Part shown: positions 1-8,534 of the stretch, piece after piece
Position numbering within the stretch: position 1 is the first letter of the stretch
Layout of the letters: the number at the start of each line of letters is the position of its first letter
Assembly: GCA_035575515.1 (NCBI GenBank)
Contig: DATLXU010000147.1
Coordinates: forward strand, 1 to 64,000
Source: DATLXU01 sp035575515
GTDB taxonomy: Bacteria > Acidobacteriota > Blastocatellia > UBA7656
DNA: 64,000 nucleotides
Reading direction: 5' to 3'
The notes under the pieces: model-generated
The model's input: only the letters and a program-made list of their open reading frames with translations
What the model was told of the DNA's origin: nothing
The model's database searches: none
Translations under genes and position numbers: made by a program

Positions 1-1959
1 TTCGGGCTTGGGCCTCAACAAAAAGTAACTGATGAAGGGAATGAACGTCATCGCCACCATCAACGCCGCCACTAACGAGCAGGTCAGCACAATCGGCAGG
101 CTGTATAAGAATTCGCCCGTGCTCCCCGGCAAGGTCAGAAACGGCAGGTACGCGACGATGTTGGTGAGAGTGGCGAAGATGATCGCCGTGATGAGCCTTG
201 TCGGTCCGAGCCATGCTGCGACGACTCGCAGGAAACCCGTCCCCATCGCGTTCTTAATCGCATCGCCAGAGACCACCGGCACGTCCACCAGTAAGCCGAG
301 AGCAATGATCAGCGAGGCGATGGACACCTGTTGAAGATCAATTTTCAACAGGTGCGACAGCCCAAAGGTGATAAAGAGCGTAATCGGGATTGCCAGCCCC
401 ATCAGCAGCGCCGACCGCCAGTCCCAGAAACCGACGAGCGCGACGAGCACCACTAAAAAGATCGCCTCATAGAGACTGTTCATAAATAGGTTGACATTCT
501 CCGTGACTTGGCGCGGCTGGTCGGATGTACGCGCCATGATCAAGTCTTCAGGTAGCTGTTTCTTCACCTCAGCCAACGCCTCATCAACGCTGCGACCGAA
601 CTCGCCAATGTATCCCCCGGGACGCATCTGAACGGCGACCGTGATGGCGCGGGTGCGTTGCCATTTGCCCTGCGCGTCGCGCCAATCGTAGAAGTTCAGG
701 AATCTCGCCGGGCTCTCGTACCCGCGCTCGACGTCTACCAAATCACGCAGATAAACCGGCGCCCCAAAATCCGTATGGGCGATCGCTACATTGCCGATCT
801 CCTTTTCACTCTTAAACTCACCCGAAGGGTCAATGGCAAAATTCTTGCCCCGAACTTCCAGTTGCGGGCCCGCCGACGTGATGTTGCGCGCGCCGAGAAT
901 TTTCGGCAGGTCTCCGGGCTTCAGTCCGTATGAGGCGATGCGCTCCTGGGAATAAAGTAGAAAGACGTTCTCAGGCAGAATCCCTGTGCGCGACACCTTC
1001 GAGGCTTCCGGAATGCCTTTGAGCGTCTTCTCGATGAGGTCGGTGAAATCATCCATCTCGCGGTAGCTGTATTTGTCACCCGCGACCGAGGCGAGCTTTG
1101 AGCGCGCCTCGTTCGGGTCACGAATCACCACCGGCTGCCAGCTATCCGGGTGAAAATCCGCAGCCTGCAACCGCTCGTTGATAAACTGTCGCGTGTAGCC
1201 GAGCAAAGCTTCATCGCTTGCGTCGGAGACGCCGTCCACGCCGATGAAGCCCGGCTCTGTGATGACATGCAGATCGCTTGCGGCGTTTTTCTCTTTAAGA
1301 TAATCGGCAAACAGGTTGAGCGGGTCTTGTACGACGCGGGAACTGATTGGGTGAGTGAGGCTGATGACAATTGTGAAGCGCTTCCCGCCTGCCGCCGGCG
1401 CATACTCTGCCCGGTAACGGGCGATGCCTTCACCAACCTCTTTCGCGCGCAGATCAATCTCCGCCTCGCTCACCTTCGGGCTGGCGACGGTGAGCATGAG
1501 GGCGTTCGTATCGCCGAAGTCCTTGATGAAATGTATCGGTCCCGCCCCGTCCGGCAGATCGGTGATGGAGTCGAGTTTGAGCGCGATGTCGTCGAACTCC
1601 TTGCCGATCTGGCTGCCGGGGAAGTTCTCATCGAGGTCTAAGTAGACCGCCGAAAAGTTGGTGCGCGAGATCGAGCGTATCTTTTCCACGTTGGCGTTCT
1701 GCGCGATCTTCTCCTCGATCTTCTTGGTCACCAGTTGCTCGATCTGCTCGGCTTTCGCCCCGGGCCACGGGGTGATGGCGACGGCGGTCTTGACCGGCGT
1801 GTCCGGGTCTTTGCGTTGGGGCATATTTCGATAGCTGAAAACGCCCCAGACGCATACGGCAATCAGCATGACCCAGGCGATGTGCCGCTGCTCGACGAAG
1901 AAGCGAGAGATGTTACGCTTGCTTTGGATATTCTCGTTGTTACTATGACCGTGTTCCAT
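1..1959 (-). CDS. RND-family efflux permease, 3' end beyond the window (653 codons visible)
   Basis: Inner-membrane proton-driven pump of the AcrB/HAE-1 type, expected to work with the adaptor and TolC-type channel encoded just upstream. The start ATG at 1959 follows a GGGGAGA ribosome site. The N-terminus holds the family pattern SRFFVEQRHIAWVM, a first membrane helix (about residues 27-42), then PQRKDPDTP and WPGAKAEQIEQLV typical of the porter domain. A cluster of helices begins near residue 493, so the first periplasmic loop is about 450 residues, against roughly 300 in AcrB. In the proton-relay helix the motif is GLLVDVPVV (Asp559-Val560), where AcrB has two adjacent Asp. The gene starts 64 bp after the adaptor stop and should be last in the operon. 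The substrate cannot be read from sequence; drug efflux is likelier than metal. Confidence 0.9.
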   Translation of the reverse strand, partial: MEHGHSNNENIQSKRNISRFFVEQRHIAWVMLIAVCVWGVFSYRNMPQRKDPDTPVKTAVAITPWPGAKAEQIEQLVTKKIEEKIAQNANVEKIRSISRTNFSAVYLDLDENFPGSQIGKEFDDIALKLDSITDLPDGAGPIHFIKDFGDTNALMLTVASPKVSEAEIDLRAKEVGEGIARYRAEYAPAAGGKRFTIVISLTHPISSRVVQDPLNLFADYLKEKNAASDLHVITEPGFIGVDGVSDASDEALLGYTRQFINERLQAADFHPDSWQPVVIRDPNEARSKLASVAGDKYSYREMDDFTDLIEKTLKGIPEASKVSRTGILPENVFLLYSQERIASYGLKPGDLPKILGARNITSAGPQLEVRGKNFAIDPSGEFKSEKEIGNVAIAHTDFGAPVYLRDLVDVERGYESPARFLNFYDWRDAQGKWQRTRAITVAVQMRPGGYIGEFGRSVDEALAEVKKQLPEDLIMARTSDQPRQVTENVNLFMNSLYEAIFLVVLVALVGFWDWRSALLMGLAIPITLFITFGLSHLLKIDLQQVSIASLIIALGLLVDVPVVSGDAIKNAMGTGFLRVVAAWLGPTRLITAIIFATLTNIVAYLPFLTLPGSTGEFLYSLPIVLTCSLVAALMVAMTFIPFISYFLLRPKPE

Positions 1960-2023
1960 AATTTCTCCCCGCGATTTGAGGGACTACGCGCAGTTGTGCC
2001 CGCCATCCCGCATTAAGACAAGT

Positions 2024-3331
2024 TCAATCCGATGTCGGAATCACCTTTACCCGATCTCCATCTATAACCATGGCGTTGCCTGTCGTGATCACGCGATCAC
2101 CCTGCTTCACTCCGTCCATCACGGCGACAGTGTTGCCGTATGAGTTGCCCAGTTTCACATCACGAAGCCGGGCGATCTGCTGCCCGCCTTCGTCTATCAC
2201 CACGAAAACCGCATAGTCATCCGGGTTGTTCTTCGCTTTCATCACCGCGTTCAAGGGCACGACCGGCTGCGCAGGCTGTGCCTGCTCCGTTCCCACCTTG
2301 AGCGACACGATCATGTTCGGTCGCAGCAGGTAGTCGGGGTTCGGGATCGTCACCTCGACGTTGAAGGCTCGGCTTTTGGCATCGGCGGCGGGAAAGACAG
2401 AGGTGATTTGCCCGCGGAATTCCTTGCCAGGCATTGTCTCAGTTTCGATGCTCAGTGTGATTCCCAGTTTCATTTCCGGCACGGCGACATCCGGGACGCC
2501 GAAGACCGCCTTGACCGATGACGTGTCGGCGACCACGAATCCGGTCGTACCGGGCGAGACCAGCGTCCCTTTCTCGACCGATTTCTTCAGCACGAGCCCA
2601 TTCAGCGGCGACCTGAGCGCGGTGTCCTGGAGGGGAATCTGTGTCTCCTGGACGACCGCCTGCGCGCCCCTCGACTTGGCTTCGATGACCTCGATCTGCA
2701 ACTTCGCGGAATCGGCTTTGGCTTCGAGCATGCGAACCTGCGAGCGGGCGGCGGCGACCTTAGCGGTGGCGACATCGAACTGTGCCTTAGCCGCGTCGTA
2801 ATTGGCTTTAGTCAGGCTCTGACTGGCGAACAGGTTTTGCGCACGCTCATAATCGAGTTTGGCTTTTTCGTAAGCCGCCTCGGCTTCAGCAAGTTGCGCC
2901 TTGCTCGACGCGATGCCGGAGAGCGATTCCTGGTACTGCGCTTTGCTTGCGTCAACGCTTGATTTGGCTTCGCTGGCTTGAGACTCTGCTTGTTTGATCT
3001 TGACCTGATAATCGCTCTGGCGAACGCGCGCCAGCACTGCTCCAACAGTAATGCGGTCGCCTTCCTGCACGTCGCGCGTTTTACCGTCCGCGCCGCGAAC
3101 CTGTTGAAGAGCGTCAACATAGCCGCTCACCTTGAATGCCAACTCCACCTGTGTGCGCGGGATAATCGTTGCCGAATACCGCACTTCACCGCCACTGGAG
3201 TTCATCTCAACCGCCGAGACTTTCACCGGCACCGGCGGTTTTTCTACCTGCTTGGCTCGACACCCCCCCAGCACTGCCGTGAGGCAAAGAGCCGTGCTCA
3301 GTGCGATTGCTTTGAATGTCCTCTGTTTCAT
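2024..3331 (-). CDS. RND efflux periplasmic adaptor lipoprotein (membrane fusion protein)
   Basis: 435-residue HlyD/AcrA-type adaptor bridging the inner-membrane RND pump and the outer-membrane channel. It begins with a lipoprotein signal (lipobox LGGC, Cys24), followed by a biotinyl-lipoyl-like strand segment. A long Ala/Lys/Gln-rich alpha-hairpin spans about residues 105-235 (repeated AxxxAKxxY heptads). A second lipoyl half follows (LRSPLNGLVLKKSVEKGTLV), then beta-barrel and membrane-proximal domains. The long hairpin suits docking to a TolC-type partner. Its start codon overlaps the TolC-type gene stop by 4 nt (ATGA), implying translational coupling. The class is secure; the substrate is unknown. 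Confidence 0.93.
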   Translation of the reverse strand: MKQRTFKAIALSTALCLTAVLGGCRAKQVEKPPVPVKVSAVEMNSSGGEVRYSATIIPRTQVELAFKVSGYVDALQQVRGADGKTRDVQEGDRITVGAVLARVRQSDYQVKIKQAESQASEAKSSVDASKAQYQESLSGIASSKAQLAEAEAAYEKAKLDYERAQNLFASQSLTKANYDAAKAQFDVATAKVAAARSQVRMLEAKADSAKLQIEVIEAKSRGAQAVVQETQIPLQDTALRSPLNGLVLKKSVEKGTLVSPGTTGFVVADTSSVKAVFGVPDVAVPEMKLGITLSIETETMPGKEFRGQITSVFPAADAKSRAFNVEVTIPNPDYLLRPNMIVSLKVGTEQAQPAQPVVPLNAVMKAKNNPDDYAVFVVIDEGGQQIARLRDVKLGNSYGNTVAVMDGVKQGDRVITTGNAMVIDGDRVKVIPTSD

Positions 3332-4677
3332 TTGTCCACTCCGATTGCTTTTTCAAATTCGGCTTTCGCCGTCCAGTAACCGAGCAGCGCCTGCTGGTAC
3401 TGATGGTTGGCTTCGGCGAGCGCCGCCTGCGACTGCAAGACGTCGGACAAGAGTGCCGCCGTCAGCTTGTACTTGTTGGTATTGACGCGCAGCGCCTCGC
3501 GCGCCGTCTCCTGCCCGAGTTGCGCCACAATGAGAGCCTGGCGGGTCTGCTGGAGGTTGCGGAACTTGTCGCCGACCTCAATGCGGACGAGACTTTCGGT
3601 CTCCTGCAGACCGTTCCGCGCCTGCTCGATTGACTTATCTTTTTCGGCGAGTTGATTTCGTTTTCTCCCCCAGTCGAAGACCTCCCACTTCATCACCACA
3701 CCTACACTGGCGGAGTTGGTTGGGATCGCCCCGTCGAAATTGCGAAATGTCATGTAGGTGAAGCCGAGGCTCACGTCGGGGATGTACTCGGACTTCTTGA
3801 TGCGCCGGTCCACTTCCGCTTGCTTGACCTTCAGTCGCGCCTCCCGCACTTCGGGCCGTTGATCGAGGGCGCGACTCCTCGCCAGGGCGAGGTCGGCTTC
3901 AAAGCCGTTGACATCAGGAACGGCGGTGACCCGGAACTCGGTGCCCACGTCGCGCCCGAGCAGATGGTTGAGTTGCTCTTTGCCGGTAGTGAGGCGATTC
4001 GTCAGGCTCAGCGCTTCGTACTCGGCTTTCGCCAGCCGCGTTTTGACTTCCAGGCTGTCGGCTTTCAAGGCGACTTGCTGGGCGACGTAATCGCCGGTCA
4101 CGCGATCCAGCTCACGATAGAGCCGGATGGCTTCCAGAAGGCTGTCGAGGGCGCTCTGGGTTTGCAGTATGGCGTAGTAGGACTGCTTGACCTGATTGAT
4201 TGTAGCTTGTTTGACCTGGCGCAGACTCTCGCTCTCCACATCGCGCGCTAACCTGGTTTGCTCAATGTTGAGGTTGATGCGGTATAGCTGCGACAGCGGC
4301 TGAAGGATCTGTCCGGCGACGATTGCCGTCGGTCGGCGCGGAATGTTAAGGGAGAAGAATGGCCCGACGCTTGGTACGAGGGTTGATGAAGAGTTGTTCA
4401 GACCGGCATCTTGCTTGACAAGCTGCTGCGACGCGAGGGTGTACAGATGTATAGAAGGCAAGCGGAGGGTGCGCGTCGCGGCCACTTCATCTCTAGCTTT
4501 GCTGACGCCAAGCTCGGCGTTCTTGACCAGGTGGTTGTCCCGTAATGCCAGAGTGATCGCCTGTTCCAGCGTCAGCACTTCTCCCGAAGTCCCATCTCCT
4601 TTTTGCTGCGCTAGGACGCTCCCTGAGCTTATGATTAGGGTGATGATCACCAGTAGATAAACAATCCGATTATTCAT
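3328..4677 (-). CDS. TolC-family outer-membrane efflux channel
   Basis: 449-residue outer-membrane factor. The start at 4677 is preferred because AAGGAG lies 6 nt upstream and the protein then opens with a clean signal peptide (MNNRIVYLLVIITLII...SVLAQQ). An upstream in-frame start would add 27 basic residues. Two OEP repeats are recognisable: LTLEQAITLALRDNHLVKNAELGVSKARDEV near the start, and the second repeat near ALDQRPEVREARLKVKQAEVD. The end (QYQQALLGYWTAKAEFEKAIG) is typical of TolC proteins. It lies between the STAS gene (56 bp upstream) and the adaptor (4-nt overlap), so it completes a three-part efflux system. Confidence 0.92.
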   Translation of the reverse strand: MNNRIVYLLVIITLIISSGSVLAQQKGDGTSGEVLTLEQAITLALRDNHLVKNAELGVSKARDEVAATRTLRLPSIHLYTLASQQLVKQDAGLNNSSSTLVPSVGPFFSLNIPRRPTAIVAGQILQPLSQLYRINLNIEQTRLARDVESESLRQVKQATINQVKQSYYAILQTQSALDSLLEAIRLYRELDRVTGDYVAQQVALKADSLEVKTRLAKAEYEALSLTNRLTTGKEQLNHLLGRDVGTEFRVTAVPDVNGFEADLALARSRALDQRPEVREARLKVKQAEVDRRIKKSEYIPDVSLGFTYMTFRNFDGAIPTNSASVGVVMKWEVFDWGRKRNQLAEKDKSIEQARNGLQETESLVRIEVGDKFRNLQQTRQALIVAQLGQETAREALRVNTNKYKLTAALLSDVLQSQAALAEANHQYQQALLGYWTAKAEFEKAIGVDK

Positions 4678-4733
4678 AGCCTGCTCCTTATTGCGTTGAC
4701 GCCGAAGGCTTGGCAGCCAGCGTCGGCTCCTTC

Positions 4734-5048
4734 TCAATCTTGGTTTGTATTGGCGCATGCGGCTGTTCTCGACCCCTCCTCAGCCTCGATCTCCGCTATG
4801 ATCGCGTTGATCAGGACTCCTCGTGACAGCAGCTTGACGCCCTGTCGCCGCATCCTGCTCAGCAGTGCTCGCCCCTCAGAGTCAATGAACGTCACGGCTG
4901 CCAAATTCACCAGCATCGCCTTTGCTGGGTCAGCAGCTAACGCTCTGTCCCAGCACTTCTCCATTTCTTTAACCCAAGGCCCGACCAGCTTTCCCTCAAC
5001 TACAAAGCTAGTAACTAATGGCTGATCGTATACCGTAATTCTGAGCAT
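4734..5048 (-). CDS. STAS-domain protein (anti-sigma-factor antagonist-like)
   Basis: 104-residue single-domain protein of the SpoIIAA/STAS fold. The start ATG at 5048 has TTTAGGAGAACGAAAG just upstream; the longer reading from 5102 lacks a ribosome site. The core reads LVNLAAVTFIDSEGRALLSRM. In SpoIIAA-type antagonists this loop is D-S-S-G and the second Ser is phosphorylated; here that position is Glu, so kinase switching by this residue is unlikely. It is first in the efflux operon and lies directly behind a sigma-54-type promoter. A role in regulating or organising the pump, or a non-phosphorylated partner-switching role, is inference. Confidence 0.85.
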   Translation of the reverse strand: MLRITVYDQPLVTSFVVEGKLVGPWVKEMEKCWDRALAADPAKAMLVNLAAVTFIDSEGRALLSRMRRQGVKLLSRGVLINAIIAEIEAEEGSRTAACANTNQD

Positions 5049-5144
5049 CTTTCGTTCTCCTAAAGCTCTAGCCACAACTTGCACCAGAGTAATGAATGTC
5101 AACTCTGAGCTTGTCCTTGAGCTAGCCTACGCTACAACGTAGGG

Positions 5145-5158
5145 GCAACCGTTGTGCC
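5145..5158 (-). promoter_or_regulatory. Sigma-54-type -24/-12 promoter of the STAS-efflux operon
   Basis: On the minus strand the sequence reads CGGCACAACGGTTGC. GG (plus 5157-5158) and GC (plus 5145-5146) are separated by exactly 10 nt, matching the TGGCAC-N5-TTGC layout. Predicted transcription would start near 5133, about 85 nt before the STAS start. The divergent neighbour encodes a sigma-54 activator with an intact GAFTGA loop, which makes the match more believable than a chance hit. Confidence 0.65.
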
Positions 5159-5171
5159 GAAATAAGGGGGC

Positions 5172-5189
5172 TTTAGCATTGCTGCTAAA
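5172..5189. repeat. Inverted repeat beside the sigma-54 promoter
   Basis: Perfect 7-bp inverted repeat TTTAGCA-TTGC-TGCTAAA, 13 bp upstream of the -24 element. A further pair, CCTACG (5126-5131) and CGTAGG (5138-5143), straddles the predicted transcription start. Either may be an operator or an RNA hairpin. No protein can be assigned. Confidence 0.4.
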
Positions 5190-5394
5190 CCATTGGTATT
5201 CAAAGGGATCGAGAAAGCGGCGGTGAGGCAGCGGTGTTGAAGAGTCGGAATTGTCAACGTCAGTATCGTCAAAGCGGTTAGCAAATAGGTTAAGATTACC
5301 CCCCGTTTGATCGAACATTCGAGAGTTTGAAGGAAGGTGCGCCACAAGGGCTGTGGTGCGGCCATCACTGCGGCACCTACCTATCGCTGCGGCG

Positions 5395-5413
5395 CGGCAC
5401 ACGCGTCGTGCCG
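5395..5413. promoter_or_regulatory. Candidate upstream activator site (inverted repeat)
   Basis: CGGCAC-N7-GTGCCG, a 6-bp dyad lying about 270 bp upstream of the predicted sigma-54 start and about 260 bp before the activator gene. This is a normal distance for an enhancer bound by a sigma-54 activator. The rest of 5049-5676 shows no convincing coding sequence. Confidence 0.3.
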
Positions 5414-5608
5414 TAGGATCAATGATAGAGGCGACGGCGCACCCCCGGGCACTGGGACAGCGCACGGAAGGCGGAGCGCTGCCGAGGCGGTGACGTGGCA
5501 CAGCAGCCGACACTCTCCACCTGTTGCCTTCTGTTTTCAATGTCTAATCTCTGCGGGGAGGTTCATTGTAAGAGAGCCGCTATCCGACTTGGGTTCGTGC
5601 TCAACCCT

Positions 5609-5636
5609 TTGTCTTGAACTTGTTTTTTTGTATAAT
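5609..5636 (+). promoter_or_regulatory. Sigma-70-type promoter of the activator gene
   Basis: TTGTCT (5609-5614), a 16-nt spacer, then a perfect TATAAT (5631-5636), 41 bp before the activator start. The ribosome site GAGGAGGTG is at 5662-5670. Confidence 0.55.
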
Positions 5637-5676
5637 CCTCTACCCGCGCCCAGGTTACCTTGAGGAGGTGATTCCC

Positions 5677-7344
5677 ATGCATGACCAACCCCGCTCTCCG
5701 ACGGCAACTGGTGCTGATCGGCAGTATGAAACCCTCCTTGCCGCCGAAGCCGAGCGCGACCGTTACCAGTTGCTGCTCGACATCAACAATGCCGTGGTCA
5801 CCCACTTGGATTTGCGGACCCTCCTGCGTGCAATCTGCGATTCTCTGCGAAAGGTCATCTCGCACGACGCCGCTTCAATCTCCCTGTACGATTCAAAGAC
5901 CGGACAACTGCGAATCCACAGCTTCGACTTGAAATACACGAGCGACCTTGAAGAAGGCGCATCATTTCCACTAGAAGGCAGTCCTCAAGGGCTGGCTTTC
6001 ACGTCCCGACAATCTGTTCTAATAAGCAAGCTTGATCTCAACGAATTCCCCGCTCCGCAGATCAAACACGCCTACAACGACGGGCTGAGGGCTGGATGCA
6101 TCATCCCTCTCGTCGCACATGACCGAGCGCTGGGGACGCTCGACATCGCCAGTCGAAGCGAAGACGCATTCACCGAGGAGGACGCGGAACTGCTCACGCC
6201 TATCGCCGGACAGATCGCGCTGGCGGTGGAGAACGCGCTGGCGTACCGGGAAATCAGCGAACTCAAAGACAAGCTCGCCCAGGAGAAACTCTACCTCGAA
6301 GACGAGATCCGCAGCGAGCTGAACTTCGAGCAGATCGTCGGCAGCAGCCCGGCGCTGCGGCACGTCCTGGAACTCGTCGAGACCGTCGCCCCCAGCGACT
6401 CCACCGTTCTGCTGCTGGGCGAGACCGGGACGGGGAAGGAACTCATCGCCCGCGCCCTCCACGACCACAGCCGCCGCCGCGAGCGCGCCTTCGTCAAGCT
6501 CAACTGCGCGGCGATCCCGACCGGGCTGTTCGAGAGCGAATTATTCGGGCACGAGAAGGGGGCGTTCACCGGGGCGATCAGCCAGCAGGTCGGGCGCCTG
6601 GAGCTAGCCGACCAGGGGACGCTGTTCCTGGATGAGGTCGGCGACGTGCCGCCGGAGATTCAGCCGAAGCTGCTGCGGGCTTTGCAGGAGCGCGAGTTCG
6701 AGCGGTTGGGCAGCACGCGGACGAAGAGGGCCGACGTGCGGCTGGTGGCGGCGACCAACCGCGACCTGGAGGCGATGGTGGCGGCGCGGGAGTTCCGTAG
6801 TGATCTGTATTACCGGCTGAACGTCTTCCCGATCCGCCTGCCGCCGCTGCGGGAGCGCCGCGAAGACATCCCATTGCTGGTCTCGTACTTCGTGCAGAAG
6901 TACGCCCGGCAGATGCAGAAGCGGATCGAGACGATCCCGGCAGTCGCCATGAAGGCGCTGACGGAGTGGGAGTGGCCCGGCAACATCCGGGAGCTACAGA
7001 ACGTCATCGAGCGGGCGGTGATCCTGACGCGCGGCAAGGCACTGGAGGCGCCTCTCGCAGAACTACGCAGAGTTCGCCTGGACGAACCAACGCAGACGAC
7101 GGCGCCGCGAGGCCAGGAGGAGATTGTCCGAATCGTGAAAGAAACCATCAATGCCCTCAATGATAAAAAAAGTGTGGCCGACGAATATGCCAAGAAGCAG
7201 CGCGAGGAGATCGTGCGCGCACTTACTGAAAGCAAGGGGCGCGTCGGTGGCGACGAAGGGGCAGCTGCACGCTTGGGGCTAAATCGCACGACTCTACTTT
7301 CTCGCATGAAAAAGCACGGCATAGATCCCAAAGAGTTTTCCTGA
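5677..7344 (+). CDS. Sigma-54-dependent transcriptional activator with GAF sensor domain
   Basis: 555-residue bacterial enhancer-binding protein (FhlA/NorR architecture). The start at 5677 is fixed by GAGGAGGTG seven nt upstream. Residues of about 40-195 form a GAF domain (LDLRTLLRAICDSLRKV ... LALAVENAL), joined by a coiled linker to an AAA+ domain. Walker A is GETGTGKE (from residue 248), the sigma-54 contact loop GAFTGA is at about 295-300, Walker B is LFLDEVGD (near 319), and WPGNIRELQN is near 433. The C-terminus is a Fis-type helix-turn-helix (EGAAARLGLNRTTLLSRMKK). All catalytic motifs are intact. The gene diverges from the STAS-efflux operon, whose upstream region carries a sigma-54 promoter, so that operon is its probable target. 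The GAF ligand is unknown. Confidence 0.95.
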   Translation: MHDQPRSPTATGADRQYETLLAAEAERDRYQLLLDINNAVVTHLDLRTLLRAICDSLRKVISHDAASISLYDSKTGQLRIHSFDLKYTSDLEEGASFPLEGSPQGLAFTSRQSVLISKLDLNEFPAPQIKHAYNDGLRAGCIIPLVAHDRALGTLDIASRSEDAFTEEDAELLTPIAGQIALAVENALAYREISELKDKLAQEKLYLEDEIRSELNFEQIVGSSPALRHVLELVETVAPSDSTVLLLGETGTGKELIARALHDHSRRRERAFVKLNCAAIPTGLFESELFGHEKGAFTGAISQQVGRLELADQGTLFLDEVGDVPPEIQPKLLRALQEREFERLGSTRTKRADVRLVAATNRDLEAMVAAREFRSDLYYRLNVFPIRLPPLRERREDIPLLVSYFVQKYARQMQKRIETIPAVAMKALTEWEWPGNIRELQNVIERAVILTRGKALEAPLAELRRVRLDEPTQTTAPRGQEEIVRIVKETINALNDKKSVADEYAKKQREEIVRALTESKGRVGGDEGAAARLGLNRTTLLSRMKKHGIDPKEFS

Positions 7345-7372
7345 CCTCCCCATCTCACTTTCGCAAAGTGGA

Positions 7373-7518
7373 TAGTACTAAGGCGAATCAAGAGTTGAAT
7401 AATATCTATTTTGAAAACAAAGGACTTACAAATTCGACCTGTAAATTTCTGCTTGATTGCCCCTTTAAGGCGTTGATTTTACATTGCTGATTTCAACCCT
7501 TGATTCGCCTTAGTACTA
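7373..7518. mobile_element. 130-bp MITE with 8-bp target-site duplication
   Basis: A non-coding element at 7381-7510 is bounded by 19-bp inverted repeats, AGGCGAATCAAGAGTTGAA on the left (7381-7399) and its near-perfect complement on the right (7492-7510, one mismatch). It is flanked on both sides by the palindromic octamer TAGTACTA (7373-7380 and 7511-7518), read as a target-site duplication. The interior is AT-rich with no reading frame. It sits just after the activator gene. The mobilising transposase is not obvious here. Confidence 0.7.
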
Positions 7519-7577
7519 AGCCTGAAACCTTCTCTCCCCAATTTGCATTAATGACTTTTTTGTTAAAGAGCATTCAT

Positions 7578-7699
7578 CACTTTCAATATGGTGTTGAACC
7601 TGAATGATGGACACATATTGAAAGTGAACGAGTAGCGACAAGTTATATCCTTGTGGAAGACTTGTTTTGTGACAAACAATCTTTCTTCTGCTACTCGTT
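7578..7699. repeat. Two stem-loops in the leader of the IS4-like remnant
   Basis: ACTTTCAATATGGTGT pairs with ACACATATTGAAAGT (about 7579-7625), and AACGAGTAGC (7627-7636) pairs with GCTACTCGTT (7690-7699). They lie between the MITE and the transposase remnant. They may be transposon end structure or transcription-blocking hairpins. Confidence 0.45.
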
Positions 7700-8534
7700 T
7701 GAAGGATTATATCACGGCGCTTTTGCCTTGGGCGCACGGTCATCAATTTAATGCCATTGTTGATTTCGTCGCTGCGATCATTGATAAGCAAACTGCCAAC
7801 CAAGCCGAGTTGGCTCGCCAATTCGGCAACCAGGAGGCTGCTGTTAAACGGCTCTCTCGCTTGATTCATAACGAGCGAATTAAGCCTGATGATCTGGCTG
7901 AGGAGGTTGCGGCTTCAGGCCTTGAGCCAATTGCCTCAAACAGGCAAGCTGCGCCTGGCAATTGATTGGACTATAGAAGGCGACCATCATTTGCTCGTTG
8001 TATCGCTTGTGACTGGCTCGCGGGCTGTGCCGATTTATTGGCGCGCTTATTCTGCGAAAGAAGGGCGAATGCGGCGCTATGAATGTGCTGTCATAAAGCG
8101 TGTTATCTCGCGTTTTGCCACCCGCTTTGGCACTCGCCGTTTGAGGGTGACGGCAGACCGATGGTTTGCTGATGCCGTTTTGGCGCAACTGTTTGAAGAT
8201 ATGAAGGTTGCTTACATCATTCGGGTGAAAAACAGCACGAAAATCTACTTTCGAGGCGAGTGGCGCAATCTCAAAAGACTGCGCTTTTCTGGCAATGCGC
8301 GGGGTCGCAACTTTGGGCGAGTTTTCTACTGTGGGAGTTCTCCGCACCGGTTGTATGTGACGATGACGAGAGTCCGCAATGAGCGCCAAGCAAGCAGCCT
8401 AGGAGTACAAGCGGAGATTCGGTTGCGAGCAGGGATTTCGTGATGTGAAATGGGAGTTGGGCTTTGCTCAAGCGCGAATCGAGGACGTGCAAGCGTGGTC
8501 GAGAATGTTCGCGCTGTTTGCGATAGCGTTGCTT
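7669..8534 (+). pseudogene. IS4-like DDE transposase, frameshifted and truncated
   Basis: Pieces of one transposase occur in successive frames: an N-terminal part (MTNNLSSATRLKDYITALLP...), a central part with LAIDWT (first catalytic Asp) and TADRWFAD (second Asp), and a C-terminal part with EQGFRDVKWELGF (third acidic residue). The frame changes near 7920-7940 and again near 8390-8400, where a TAG also interrupts the frame. The reading stops where the next insertion sequence begins at 8535, so the end of the element is lost. The three motifs identify the IS4-type DDE group. The gene cannot make an active enzyme. Confidence 0.8.

Noticed and set aside
1150..1641. Plus-strand 163-residue frame opposite the RND permease
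   Set aside because: It is the complement of conserved permease coding sequence and has no family features.
5127..5540. Minus-strand 137-residue reading frame upstream of the STAS gene
   Set aside because: Arg/Ser-rich, no domain, no ribosome site, and it overlaps the predicted promoter and dyads.
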